From Ruminococcus sp. (lineage in GTDB: Bacteria; Bacillota; Clostridia; Oscillospirales; Ruminococcaceae), in assembly GCA_014799785.1 (NCBI GenBank), contig JAAVHI010000026.1, positions 7,654-71,653 of the forward strand: a stretch of 64,000 nucleotides of DNA, written 5' to 3'. Below the pieces are notes generated by a model. It was not told where the DNA came from. It did not search any database and saw nothing but the letters and a program-made list of their open reading frames with translations. A program made the position numbers and the translations under genes. This document shows positions 43,454 to 53,006 of this stretch, piece after piece. Positions within the stretch are counted from its first letter, which is position 1, and each line of letters starts with the position of its first letter.

Positions 43454-43687
43454 AAGTATTCTTGGTTTTTTCAAGAATGAAAATGTAACATATCTGTGGA
43501 TATGAATTTTTATAGAATACCAAACACAGTCAATACTATATACACATGATAAAAATTAGCGGTTTATTGTTGCGGTTATTCTACTAATTTTGATTAATTA
43601 GTATAGCATTAAACTTTTATGATATAAAAATTTTGACCATTGTCATAATTTAATTGTAAATATTTTTCAAATGTTTTCTTTATTGTA

Positions 43688-43716
43688 TTGACTTTGATCA
43701 TAATTATATGTATAAT
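43688..43716 (+). promoter_or_regulatory. Promoter of the AbiE operon
   Basis: TTGACT (43688-43693), 17 bp, TATAAT (43711-43716), then GAGGTGAG and ATG 43747. The 43454-43687 stretch holds no gene. Confidence 0.85.
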
Positions 43717-43746
43717 ATTATTAAGTTATTGTAACGAGGTGAGTGA

Positions 43747-44340
43747 ATGGATTTCATGACTGAGCTTTCTGCCATTGCAAAGGAAAATGGCGGTATTATC
43801 GAAACAAAAATTGCGGCGCAGCATGGCATCTCTAAGGCAATGCTCTATAAGATGTGCAAAGAAGAAAAAATCCATCGCATCGTAAAAGGACAGTACATTC
43901 TTCCTGACGATATGCAGGATGAACTACTGTCTATATGCAAGCGTTCGACACAAATTGTTTTCTCTCACGAAACTGCTCTGTATCTTAATGGTATTTCGGA
44001 TCGAACTCCGTTTGAGCATACTATTACCGCGCCATCCGGGTGTATCCCTTCTGCCGCAATCAGGTCAGAATGCAAGGTGTATTACATTAAGCCTGAACTA
44101 TTCGATCTTGGTAAGACAATCTTGAAAACCCCAGCAGGAAACGGCGTTCCAGCATACGATCTTGAACGTACAATATGTGATGTGATTCGCAGCCGAAATA
44201 AAATTGGAACAGAAACCTTTTTGGCAGCACTGAAACTGTATGCAGCCAACTCGAAGAAGGATTTGAATAAGCTGAATTCCTATGCTAAAAAGATGCGAGT
44301 GGCAAATGTTCTGCATCAGTATTTGGAGGTGCTTCTGTGA
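43747..44340 (+). CDS. abiEi: AbiEi-type antitoxin
   Basis: A 197-aa antitoxin of the type IV AbiE system. The N-terminal winged helix (GGIIETKIAAQHGISKAMLYKM, with the IVKGQYILPDD wing) represses the operon. The C-terminal domain contains FSHETALYLNGISDRTP and YDLERTICDVIRSR, typical AbiEi features. It counters the AbiEii toxin without binding it and gives an abortive-infection phage defence together with it. The stop overlaps the toxin gene. Confidence 0.92.
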   Translation: MDFMTELSAIAKENGGIIETKIAAQHGISKAMLYKMCKEEKIHRIVKGQYILPDDMQDELLSICKRSTQIVFSHETALYLNGISDRTPFEHTITAPSGCIPSAAIRSECKVYYIKPELFDLGKTILKTPAGNGVPAYDLERTICDVIRSRNKIGTETFLAALKLYAANSKKDLNKLNSYAKKMRVANVLHQYLEVLL

Positions 44341-45161
44341 GCAAAGCGATGAGTTTAAAAGCAAATATTCGTAATATCGCAAAACAAAAAAATATACCAG
44401 CACAAGTCATCTTGCAGAATTATATGTTTGAGTGCCTGCTTGTGCGTCTATCAATATCGGAGTATAAAGAAAAGTTTGTTTTGAAAGGTGGTATGCTGAT
44501 CGCAGCCATTGTTGGTTTAGATAACCGGGCAACAATGGATTTAGATACCACACTGAAAAACCTTCCCCTAACACCGGATGCAATCCATAATTCGTTTGAA
44601 CAAGTCTGTTCTATACATGTTGATGATGGTGTAACGTTTGAGATCAGAACGATTTCTCCCATACGTGAGGATGATATTTACGGCGGTTATCGTGTGATGA
44701 TAAACGCCAAATATGATACGCTGCTGACTCCGCTTAGCATTGATATTTCTACTGGTGATGTAATCACTCCCCATGCAGTACAGTACCAATTTTCTGAGAT
44801 TTTTGATGATGAAAAGTCTTATGAACTGTGGGTGTATAATGTCGAAACTGTTATGGCTGAGAAAATTGAAACCATACTGCGGAGAAGTGTGTTCAACACT
44901 CGTCCCAGAGATTTTTACGATGTTTACATATTAGCAACGACACAAAAATTCGATAGGACTTTGTTTGAAGAAGCACTGAGTGCAACTGCAAGCCATCGTG
45001 GAACCGCTCAGCAGATCGCGGATATATCAGGTATCCTGCATAACATTGAAGAAAGCCCGGAACTGATAGCCATGTGGGATAAATACCGTAAGCAGTTTGC
45101 TTACGCAAAAAATATTGCGTATGAGCAAATTATGGCTGTTTTGAAAGAACTGGTGGAATGA
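44337..45161 (+). CDS. abiEii: AbiEii-type nucleotidyltransferase toxin
   Basis: A 274-aa toxin with the family motif KFVLKGGMLIAAIVG...RATMDLDTTL, the nucleotidyltransferase GG...DxD core, and the downstream VYNVETVMAEKIETI and RPRDFYDVYIL. The GTG at 44337 is the start, as GGAGGT is 7 nt upstream and it overlaps the antitoxin stop by 4 bp. AbiEii-family toxins modify tRNA or similar acceptors and stop growth on infection. Confidence 0.93.
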   Translation: MSKAMSLKANIRNIAKQKNIPAQVILQNYMFECLLVRLSISEYKEKFVLKGGMLIAAIVGLDNRATMDLDTTLKNLPLTPDAIHNSFEQVCSIHVDDGVTFEIRTISPIREDDIYGGYRVMINAKYDTLLTPLSIDISTGDVITPHAVQYQFSEIFDDEKSYELWVYNVETVMAEKIETILRRSVFNTRPRDFYDVYILATTQKFDRTLFEEALSATASHRGTAQQIADISGILHNIEESPELIAMWDKYRKQFAYAKNIAYEQIMAVLKELVE

Positions 45162-45316
45162 CAACAGTGCGCTCCTGATTCGAAACAACTTATCATATGA
45201 CACATGGAGGATTCTAGTGCACTAACTATTTCCATTTGACATACGATTTTTAATAAATGGTCTATCCTTACGGCGAAATAGCATGCAAATTAAAATTTCT
45301 ATTGGAGGTAAAAGAA

Positions 45317-46243
45317 ATGCCTATAAATATAGTTTCCAATTTCGAACAGGGAGTGTTGCCGGACGTAACCATAACGCAATTGTTTTTGATGGATGTTGAG
45401 CAATTTCTTGATTCACTCCCGCCAGAGCCTATTTTTGATCTTGTTGTCACATCTCCTCCATATAACATTGGTAAAGAGTATGAAAAACAAATGTCTCTTG
45501 ATGATTATGTAGCATGGCAAAAAAGAATTGTAAAAAAAATATATCCGCGGCTTAAGAATAATGGAAGTATCTGTTGGCAGGTTGGAAACTATGTTGAAAA
45601 CGGTAGTATTACTCCTCTTGATATTGAACTTGCGCCAATCTTTAAGGAATTGAAACTGCATTTGCGCAATAGAATAATTTGGCATTTTGGACACGGATTA
45701 CATAATAAAAATCGCTTTAGTGGACGATATGAAGTTATTATGTGGTATACAAAAAGCGATGTTTATACCTTTAATCTTGATGATGTCCGCGTTCCGTCAA
45801 AATATCCCAGTAAGCGTAGTTATCGTGGGGAGAATAAAGGAAAACTATCTGGTAATCCCAAAGGGAAAAATCCGGAAGATGTCTGGGAAATACCAAATGT
45901 AAAAGGTAATCATGTCGAAAAAACAAGTCACCCCTGTCAGTTCCCGGTTGGATTGATCGAAAAACTAATCCTTGCTTTGACAAATGAGAATGATCTTGTA
46001 TTTGATCCGTTTTCTGGCGTTGCGTCATCCGGCGTTGCTGCCCTGCTTCATAAACGGCACTTCTGGGGGTGTGAGATTATGGAGGAATATGTCAATCTTG
46101 GCAAAGAGCGGCTTGAACAGACTGTCTCAGGAAAAATCAGATACCGCCCGTATGACAAGCCAATTTACGACGCAAAGACAAGCGCGCTGTCAAAGATTCC
46201 TGACGAATGGAAGGAGACAAATAATGAGAACGCAGATATATGA
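45317..46243 (+). CDS. DNA methyltransferase (N4/N6, beta class)
   Basis: A 308-aa amino-methyltransferase. The catalytic motif TSPPYN is at 45-50 and the SAM-binding motif FDPFSG at 229-234; this order (SPPY first, FxG last) is the beta class. It methylates A-N6 or C-N4 in a short target. The ATG at 45317 follows GGAGGT; an upstream ATG at 45257 lacks one. It overlaps the next gene by 20 bp and opens a six-gene operon ending at 52787. It likely protects self DNA from that system. Confidence 0.93.
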   Translation: MPINIVSNFEQGVLPDVTITQLFLMDVEQFLDSLPPEPIFDLVVTSPPYNIGKEYEKQMSLDDYVAWQKRIVKKIYPRLKNNGSICWQVGNYVENGSITPLDIELAPIFKELKLHLRNRIIWHFGHGLHNKNRFSGRYEVIMWYTKSDVYTFNLDDVRVPSKYPSKRSYRGENKGKLSGNPKGKNPEDVWEIPNVKGNHVEKTSHPCQFPVGLIEKLILALTNENDLVFDPFSGVASSGVAALLHKRHFWGCEIMEEYVNLGKERLEQTVSGKIRYRPYDKPIYDAKTSALSKIPDEWKETNNENADI

Positions 46244-46694
46244 GCATCGAAGTGGACTAAAGGTAGTTCCTAATGATATTGTGGACGATGTGAAGAGGGT
46301 AATATGGGATATAAATCCTGAATTATCGAAGAAAACAGTAGCTAACATTAAAAAAGAAGCACGTGAAAGACTAGAAAAGGAAGGGTGGACAGGCGAATAT
46401 CGCTTAGATGCTACTTCAAGAATTACTATCTCATCATATTTGAGGGGGATTGGTTTGTGCTTTCAGACTGGCAATGTGGGGCGCATTTATGCAGACCTTT
46501 TGAAACTACAAACATTTTATACAAAAGGAAATATAACTGCTGGAATTATTCTCATTCCGCAGGTAAAAACCGCAAAAGAACTTGGATCCAATATGGCAAA
46601 TTACGAACGCCTGATTAGAGAATTGCCAATTTTTAGTCAAGTAATCACGATGCCAATTGTTGTTATTGGATTTGATGGAACGGAGGCAGAGTAA
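46224..46694 (+). CDS. BglII/BstYI-fold restriction-like protein
   Basis: A 156-aa protein matching the BglII/BstYI-type nuclease pattern: GIGLCFQTGNVGRIYADLLK, then ITAGIILIPQVKTAKELG and MPIVVIGF. In active relatives the strand carries a D and an ExQ; here the ExQ position reads C79-F80-Q81 and the preceding D appears to be S. If that hand alignment is right, it is a DNA-recognition protein that no longer cuts. It overlaps the methyltransferase by 20 bp and the next gene by 1 bp. ATG 46224 has AAGGAG upstream. Confidence 0.75.
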   Translation: MRTQIYEHRSGLKVVPNDIVDDVKRVIWDINPELSKKTVANIKKEARERLEKEGWTGEYRLDATSRITISSYLRGIGLCFQTGNVGRIYADLLKLQTFYTKGNITAGIILIPQVKTAKELGSNMANYERLIRELPIFSQVITMPIVVIGFDGTEAE

Positions 46695-47968
46695 TGGAGT
46701 ACACATATTCGTTTGGATACCCTAATATGCAGCGGGTTTTAGCAATTACTGAGGCTTTGAACAATTCTCAAACGGTGGAAAAGTATCAGATTGACTATCG
46801 AGGAAAATACCGCCCTCTTTCTGTGATTGAAGTTCCGATCGAAATGCTTGTGTATCGTATTGAGAATATTAGAACAAAGAGCCTCCAGAAGCAATGGCTG
46901 GCACAGCACCGTGATCTTCCCAGAGACTTGTTTGTTAGTGATCCATTTTCAATTGAAGCACAAGAAACGCAGCACCAAGTACTAAAGTTGCTGATTGACA
47001 AAGAAAATCTGCTTAAGACATTCAAAAACAATGATAAGCTTCAACAAACCGAACCATTAATATGTTCGAACGATGGAATTGTTGTAAACGGCAATCGTCG
47101 ACTTTGCGCATGGCGTGAATTATATTATAACAACAAAATCAAGTATGCTCATTTTCAAACTGTTCGTGTGGCTGTATTGCCTGATAGCGATCCACAAGGT
47201 ATGTATGATCTTGAAATAGCATTACAGATTCGTTCTGATATGAAGGCGGAATATGTATGGCATACAATTGCTGCAGATTATCAGGAAAAATTTGATTTGG
47301 GTATGGATATTGGTATTTTAGCAGAAAAACAGAATAAAAAACCTGAAGAAATCAGCACTTACATTGAGTGTTATAATTATGCAGCACAGTATCTGGAATC
47401 TATAGGTCATCCTGACGAGTGGATGCTGGTAGATAAGCAGGAGTACGCATTCAAACAAATTGTAATTGGGCGAAAAAACATTTCCAATCCAGGAGATAAA
47501 GAACTATTTCAGGAAATATCAAAAGCCATGCTTCAAGCTCCCGCAGATGGAGATCGACTCTATAAGCAGATTCCCAAAGTAGTTTCTGGTTTGGCTACAA
47601 TTGCTCCGAAATTACAGGAAGTTTTCAGTATTACAATTCAAGATAATAATGATGATGATTTGGAATTACTGACAGGTGGAGATAATGGCATCGAAAACAC
47701 AACAAATTCTCAAATTGCCGCAGGAATCCGTATTGCAGATAATCCAACGCTGGTTGCAAAGACCGTACAATCTGTATTGAACACAACGGAAGAGCTTGAA
47801 AAAGAAAAGAAGAAAAAGAGTTTTATTTTCGATCAGGTTATGAAAGCCGCTACACTGTTGACAAATGCTGTATCAAACCTAGATGATTCGATGAGCAAAG
47901 ATGGTGTCGGAAAACAACTTGAAAATATTGAAGGAGCTTGTGTAGCTCTTAAAGATTGGATTAAATAA
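46694..47968 (+). CDS. ParB/sulfiredoxin-fold protein
   Basis: A 424-aa protein. The N-terminal half contains the ParB-like motif VVNGNRRLCAWRE (G133-N134-R135-R136), which in ParB and its relatives binds nucleotide or has nuclease activity. The rest is helical, ending in a Lys-rich coiled coil (TEELEKEKKKKSFIFDQ). In phage-defence and DndB-like settings such proteins act as DNA-dependent NTPases or nucleases. It starts at the stop of the BglII-like gene and is followed 1 bp later by a helicase. Confidence 0.8.
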   Translation: MEYTYSFGYPNMQRVLAITEALNNSQTVEKYQIDYRGKYRPLSVIEVPIEMLVYRIENIRTKSLQKQWLAQHRDLPRDLFVSDPFSIEAQETQHQVLKLLIDKENLLKTFKNNDKLQQTEPLICSNDGIVVNGNRRLCAWRELYYNNKIKYAHFQTVRVAVLPDSDPQGMYDLEIALQIRSDMKAEYVWHTIAADYQEKFDLGMDIGILAEKQNKKPEEISTYIECYNYAAQYLESIGHPDEWMLVDKQEYAFKQIVIGRKNISNPGDKELFQEISKAMLQAPADGDRLYKQIPKVVSGLATIAPKLQEVFSITIQDNNDDDLELLTGGDNGIENTTNSQIAAGIRIADNPTLVAKTVQSVLNTTEELEKEKKKKSFIFDQVMKAATLLTNAVSNLDDSMSKDGVGKQLENIEGACVALKDWIK

Positions 47969-47969
47969 T

Positions 47970-49781
47970 ATGGATATTCGGATTGATTATTTGACATATA
48001 CCGAACAAGTCAATATTTCAAACGACTCAGCTGATAAAGCAGCATGGAAGGCATTATATAGTTTTATCTGCGATTATTTACCGATAGCTGTTGTTTCATA
48101 TTCGGATTGGAGCGTTACTTTTCCATGGAGATACTTTTTGTCTATTAAAGGTTTTATTGGACAGTATTTTTCTGCACATCGAGATCAATATAGAGTTATT
48201 TTTTCTGATAATGCAAAAACAATGTTAAAGACAGCGAATGACAACTCATATAATGCTGCTCTTTCACTTCCGGCTCGTACTGAAGCAGACATTACATACC
48301 AACTTTCAAATATTGGATTTACGCGTATCCTAACGAATAATCAAACGCAGAATCTGATGAAAATTTCACATTTGCCAGGTGCAGCAACATTTTCTGTTCC
48401 AGGTGCCGGTAAAACAACCGAGGCATTAGCGTTTTTCTTTATCAATGCTACACAAACGGATCGCCTACTGGTTGTTGCACCTAAAAACGCATTTAGTGCA
48501 TGGGATGAACAATTGATTGCTTGTATGAACGAAACTGATGAAGTATTTGTTCGTCTTCGTGGTGGTGAAGTTTCCATTCAGTCAGCATTGAGATTGAAGC
48601 CTCGTTTTATGCTTATTACCTATGATCAGTTATCTCGTGTAAAAAATGTAATTGTTGATCTTCTGTCATACGGTAATGTCTATATGTTTCTTGATGAAAG
48701 CCATAGAATCAAGGGAGGAAAACAGATAAAACGAGCTGACGCTATTTTGGAAATGGCTCATCTTCCAAAACGTAAACTCATTATGAGTGGTACTCCGATG
48801 CCACAAAGTCCTAAGGATCTCATTTCGCAATTTCTATTTTTATATCCCACAAAGGATGTAGATGAGACTACAGTGATTGACTTAATCCAACCAATATATG
48901 TCAGAACAACCAAAGGGCAGTTGGGTATTCCGAAGCTTACGCATAAAATTATTCAGGTGCCAATGACAAGGCTTCAGCGAGAAATATACAAAACACTAAA
49001 ATCTGAAATTTGCCGGCAACTTAATCCGGTGTTGTCGGATTCCTCTCGTTATGAATTGCGGCGGATCGGTAAATGTGTGATGAAGGTTATGGCATTTGTT
49101 TCCAATCCTGCGCTTTTATCAAGCGATATGGATTATGCTTTTGATCGTAGAGTTGGTGCGCTTTTGCTTGCATCTGACGGACCTAAAATTGATTATGTAT
49201 GCCGCAGAGCCAGAGAACTTGCAGCTGAAAACAAAAAGGTTCTGATATGGTCATCCTTCGTAAAGAATGTTGAATTGATCGCGTTACGATTGAGCGATCT
49301 GTGCGCAGAATATATTCATGGCGGCGTAGATGCCGGTGATGAAAATGATAACGACACCCGTGAAGGCAAAATAAAGCGTTTTCATGATGATCCTGACTGT
49401 AAAGTGTTGGTGGCAAACCCAGCTGCTTGTTCTGAAGGAATCAGTTTGCACAAAGTATGCCAGTATGCAATTTATTTAGATCGTTCATTCAATGCTGCTC
49501 ATTATCTGCAATCAGAAGATCGTATCCATAGGCTGGGGCTTGATCCCGATGCTAATCCATGCGTAGAATTTGTTGAATGTGATAACTGTATAGACCAAGT
49601 TGTAAGAAAACGACTTTCATATAAGGTCAATACAATGGCAAAAGCCTTGAATGATTACTCTTTGAATGTTGCGATCAGTGAGGTGGACTATGATGAAGAA
49701 GCTGACGATTTTGATAGTTTGACCGCGGATGATGCAAAGGCTGTAATTGATTATTTCTTTAGCGGTGATCAGGATGATTAG
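47970..49781 (+). CDS. SNF2-like helicase/translocase
   Basis: A 603-aa SF2 ATPase: an N-terminal domain of about 120 residues, Walker A VPGAGKT (143-149), DEAH-like box DESH (243-246), motif III SGTPMPQSP, and a C-terminal RecA domain with PAACSEGISLHKV and SEDRIHRLG (motif VI Q/R finger). Together these are SNF2/RapA-type features. It probably translocates on dsDNA, powering a nuclease partner. It overlaps the DUF3883 gene by 8 bp, so the two are likely made in similar amounts. Confidence 0.9.
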   Translation: MDIRIDYLTYTEQVNISNDSADKAAWKALYSFICDYLPIAVVSYSDWSVTFPWRYFLSIKGFIGQYFSAHRDQYRVIFSDNAKTMLKTANDNSYNAALSLPARTEADITYQLSNIGFTRILTNNQTQNLMKISHLPGAATFSVPGAGKTTEALAFFFINATQTDRLLVVAPKNAFSAWDEQLIACMNETDEVFVRLRGGEVSIQSALRLKPRFMLITYDQLSRVKNVIVDLLSYGNVYMFLDESHRIKGGKQIKRADAILEMAHLPKRKLIMSGTPMPQSPKDLISQFLFLYPTKDVDETTVIDLIQPIYVRTTKGQLGIPKLTHKIIQVPMTRLQREIYKTLKSEICRQLNPVLSDSSRYELRRIGKCVMKVMAFVSNPALLSSDMDYAFDRRVGALLLASDGPKIDYVCRRARELAAENKKVLIWSSFVKNVELIALRLSDLCAEYIHGGVDAGDENDNDTREGKIKRFHDDPDCKVLVANPAACSEGISLHKVCQYAIYLDRSFNAAHYLQSEDRIHRLGLDPDANPCVEFVECDNCIDQVVRKRLSYKVNTMAKALNDYSLNVAISEVDYDEEADDFDSLTADDAKAVIDYFFSGDQDD

Positions 49782-50646
49782 GCTATCGGTAAATGTTCTG
49801 GAATCGGCTATTACTTTGCTTAAATGGATTGATACTTATCATTTTTCATCGCTGTCAGATATTGTTTATTCTAAGATTGCATCAATAAGTGCGGAGGATA
49901 TATTCAACTTTGCCAGCGAATGTGGTTGGGTGAGCGAAAGCGAAAACATACCTTTTCTTACGCAGCGTGGATCTGATATTTTAAAATTGCAGAAACAAGG
50001 GATAGTCAACGATATAAAAATGCAAATGCTTGCTGATTATGTTCTGAAAGTATCGCCAATATGGTCAAATCGTATTCCATACGGAAGAAGTGAAGCAGCA
50101 ATTTTTATGACCAAGGACGAAAAGGCATGTTCTGTTGAAGCTGGTTTGCTATCAGAACGGTTATGTCCCGGTATTATAAATTGGTGGGATACAATTGCAA
50201 GCCGAATCCGCGAACGGTCACATGGAGTGAAGAACGATATCGGTCGAATTGGAGAAATGAGCACCATTAATTACGAAAAAATTCGTACAGGATCTGAACC
50301 GAAATGGATGTCTGTTGAAAGTAACTTAGTAGGATATGATGTTAAATCTCAACAAAGTAAGGATGATCCGACTGTTTTGCTCATTGAGGTTAAAACGTCT
50401 AATTTGGCATTAAGTGAAGCTTGTTTTCATGTTACTTCCAATGAATGGAGTGTAGCATTAACATGCACAGCGTATGTGTTTCACTTGTGGTGTTTGCATG
50501 GAGACAAAAAACTACTTGCAATAATCACTCCTGGTGAGGTATATCCTTACATCCCAACCAATAATTTGGATGGAGAATGGGAAAGCACTAACATTCCATT
50601 TTCGTGCTTTAAAAATAAATTTGTAGATAGCATAGAGAGGGTTTAA
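49774..50646 (+). CDS. DUF3883 PD-(D/E)XK nuclease-like protein
   Basis: A 290-aa protein with a DUF3883 domain in its C-terminal half: IGRIGE (E161), WMSVESNLVGYDVKS (D189) and LLIEVKTS (E205, K207), then TSNEWSVA. The D...ExK set is intact, so this is the best-supported nuclease of the operon. The N-terminal half is helical and unrecognised. DUF3883 occurs in several restriction and defence systems with helicases. ATG 49774 lies within the helicase end. Confidence 0.85.
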   Translation: MIRLSVNVLESAITLLKWIDTYHFSSLSDIVYSKIASISAEDIFNFASECGWVSESENIPFLTQRGSDILKLQKQGIVNDIKMQMLADYVLKVSPIWSNRIPYGRSEAAIFMTKDEKACSVEAGLLSERLCPGIINWWDTIASRIRERSHGVKNDIGRIGEMSTINYEKIRTGSEPKWMSVESNLVGYDVKSQQSKDDPTVLLIEVKTSNLALSEACFHVTSNEWSVALTCTAYVFHLWCLHGDKKLLAIITPGEVYPYIPTNNLDGEWESTNIPFSCFKNKFVDSIERV

Positions 50647-50648
50647 TT

Positions 50649-52787
50649 ATGAGTGATATGGACAAGTATATTAACAATATGGTTTCTGAGTTTGAGAGGT
50701 TATCTTATGAGGACGCAAAGAATTATTCAAACGTCGAAAAGTTACTCTGTCTCTATGCTTACTATCACTATTTTAATGCGGATAGCAGTAAGATTTCAGA
50801 TGTAATTCAAGGGAATGTGTATGAGAAAGATGCAGCGGATTATATATCAGGAATATATATCGATCGTGATTCTGATAATGAGGATGTAGATGCAGTTATT
50901 GTTATTTATTCGGAAAACAACAGTTTTGATTTTCCGTCTATCCTTAAAATGTTCAAAGATGCGGAATCCGCCATTTGTGCGGCGCAGGAACACAAATCCA
51001 ATGTCCGCAAAGAATTGGGAATACTTCTTGGCGATGATGAATACAAAGTTTCTTCTGCAACACCACTGAAAATTCGCCTTATAACCAATCATAATCCCAA
51101 AACAGTTGGTAATAAGCGTGCAATAACTAATGCGTTGCAGGCAATGAAACCTGAGCACGATTATGTTACATATCATATTTCTTTTGGGCTAGACATTGAG
51201 TATGAAATCATGGAGATTGAGAATCCCAAAGAGTATGTGGATGAAGCGGTTATAAAGCTTGATACTTCAAACAATTTCGTTTGTTTCGGTGCGGAAGAAT
51301 CTCTGGTCGTAAATATTTCTGCATTGTCTTTGAAGAGTTTGTATGAACAGTATGGATATAGAGGTTTATTTGCTCAAAATTTAAGATACTATGTGAAAAA
51401 TGCAAAAGTCGATGAAAATATTATCGAGTCTATTCAGGAGCATCCCGAAAATTTTTGGTATTACAATAATGGCGTAATTATTATCTGTGATGACTATATT
51501 ATTGATGGTGACAAAATTTTGATTCAGAAATTTTCCATAATCAACGGCGGTCAAACTACAAAACTTGTCGGTGAAACAGATTTTACAAAGGACTTTTATA
51601 TCCAATGCAAGATTATTAAAAATAAATATGAAACAGAAGATGAACGATTGGAGTTTATTTCAAATGTTGCAGAAGCAACTAATACACAAAAGCCAATAAA
51701 AAACAAGGACTTGATTGCCAATCGTATTGAGCAACGTCTGCTAAAAAAGCAGCTTGCTGATGTGGGCATTTACTGCCAAATTAAAAGGGGTGAAAAGATT
51801 AATAAAAAACTTTACCCTACAGCGTGGCAAAATACAACAAATGAAGAATTAGGTCAATTTCTTCTTTCGTTTGTTTATCAGAAGCCAGGTACAGCCAGAG
51901 GCAGCAAAGCTTCAATTTGCGGCAATAAGGAGCGCTATTCACTGCTCTTTGAAAAGAAATACAATAGTAGATTTCTAGGTGATCTGTTGAAAATCAAGGC
52001 GTATTATAAGCTGTGGATAAATTACATTAAGAAAAACGATGACGGATCTGATGCATATAAGATAGGACTTGTGAATAACGGTATGTTTTTTATGACAGCG
52101 ATTATAGGGGCTGTTTGTAAAATATATTACCGTCCGTCAATTATAGAACAGATTACTACATCCGTTTTGTCTGACCAAAAATTAGAAATTATTGCGCAGC
52201 ATGACATTGATCATCCAATCTTCCGTAGTGATATTGAGAATAAGGAGCAGTATTTTTCTTTATTTGAGTATTGCTATGTTAAATTTTATCGTCCCGGATA
52301 TGAATTTCTGAAAACTTTCAAGGAAAAGTATAATAACTACTCCAACTTCACAAAAATTAACAACAATTATATGACATATGTGTTTAAACAAATTGAATTT
52401 GAATACCGTGCTGGTATACCTGTTTCTGATATGAAACTTATTGACTCTGTACTTTATGTTGCATCTGTTGAGGACAAGCAGCGCAATGAAGCTTTGTTAG
52501 AAAAATATGTGAATGTGATTTATGTTGATACGGCAGCAGATAGTGGCATTCCCGAAAATATTTCTTCTCAGATAAAAGAGGCTCTCGTTGCATATAGGAC
52601 TAAAACATACAAGCTAAAACGAATAAAAGCATATGAGGTATTCCGTAATGTTTCCTGTGATAGAATAGCCAAATTTGCACCCTGCACTCTGGAAACTTTA
52701 AAAGCTTTGCGGTGCTTGGATGAAACACAGCTTACACTATATGGACATGATATCATTAACATTGTCAAACAATTTATTTCTAAGTAA
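50649..52787 (+). CDS. AIPR-family abortive infection protein
   Basis: A 712-aa protein of the AIPR (abortive infection phage resistance) family. Diagnostic: LFAQNLRYYVKN...FWYYNNGVIIICDDY, then FSIINGGQTTKLV and FISNVAEATNTQKPIKNKDL. The N-terminal region (about 80-120) carries an acidic IYIDRDSDNEDVDAVIVIY that resembles a PD-(D/E)XK-like start. AIPR proteins are associated with phage exclusion and with restriction-like loci; the mechanism is not settled. It starts 2 bp after the DUF3883 stop and closes the operon. Confidence 0.9.
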   Translation: MSDMDKYINNMVSEFERLSYEDAKNYSNVEKLLCLYAYYHYFNADSSKISDVIQGNVYEKDAADYISGIYIDRDSDNEDVDAVIVIYSENNSFDFPSILKMFKDAESAICAAQEHKSNVRKELGILLGDDEYKVSSATPLKIRLITNHNPKTVGNKRAITNALQAMKPEHDYVTYHISFGLDIEYEIMEIENPKEYVDEAVIKLDTSNNFVCFGAEESLVVNISALSLKSLYEQYGYRGLFAQNLRYYVKNAKVDENIIESIQEHPENFWYYNNGVIIICDDYIIDGDKILIQKFSIINGGQTTKLVGETDFTKDFYIQCKIIKNKYETEDERLEFISNVAEATNTQKPIKNKDLIANRIEQRLLKKQLADVGIYCQIKRGEKINKKLYPTAWQNTTNEELGQFLLSFVYQKPGTARGSKASICGNKERYSLLFEKKYNSRFLGDLLKIKAYYKLWINYIKKNDDGSDAYKIGLVNNGMFFMTAIIGAVCKIYYRPSIIEQITTSVLSDQKLEIIAQHDIDHPIFRSDIENKEQYFSLFEYCYVKFYRPGYEFLKTFKEKYNNYSNFTKINNNYMTYVFKQIEFEYRAGIPVSDMKLIDSVLYVASVEDKQRNEALLEKYVNVIYVDTAADSGIPENISSQIKEALVAYRTKTYKLKRIKAYEVFRNVSCDRIAKFAPCTLETLKALRCLDETQLTLYGHDIINIVKQFISK

Positions 52788-52896
52788 AAGACGGAGACAG
52801 TAGTTAAAAAGTTGCTTCCATTTATAAAATAATTACTTCAAATTATAGTTATTCATTAGTTTATTCAATGTATATGCTTAAATTCATAATTCCAAA

Positions 52897-53000
52897 AGCC
52901 CATAGCTGTCAACGAACAGCTATGGGCTGAAATTTTCCTATTTGGAGGAATGGATATCAGTAAGAAGTACGTTTTACAGACGAGTATGAAACTTTTAATT
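52897..53000 (+). pseudogene. Degenerate copy of the resolvase 3' end
   Basis: About 100 bp align with 43316-43455: AAGCCCATAGCTGTC...GAACAGCTATGG encodes KPIAV.EQLW as in the resolvase. After an internal deletion and a 1-bp frameshift, ATGGATATCAGTAAGAAG resumes the C-terminal helix. Together with the intact gene it forms direct repeats flanking the cassette. Confidence 0.8.
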
Positions 53001-53006
53001 TAGACG

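Noticed and set aside
43747..45161. AbiE pair as part of the six-gene operon
   Set aside because: It has its own consensus promoter, is self-contained, and is separated by 155 bp from the methyltransferase start, so it was treated as a separate known system.
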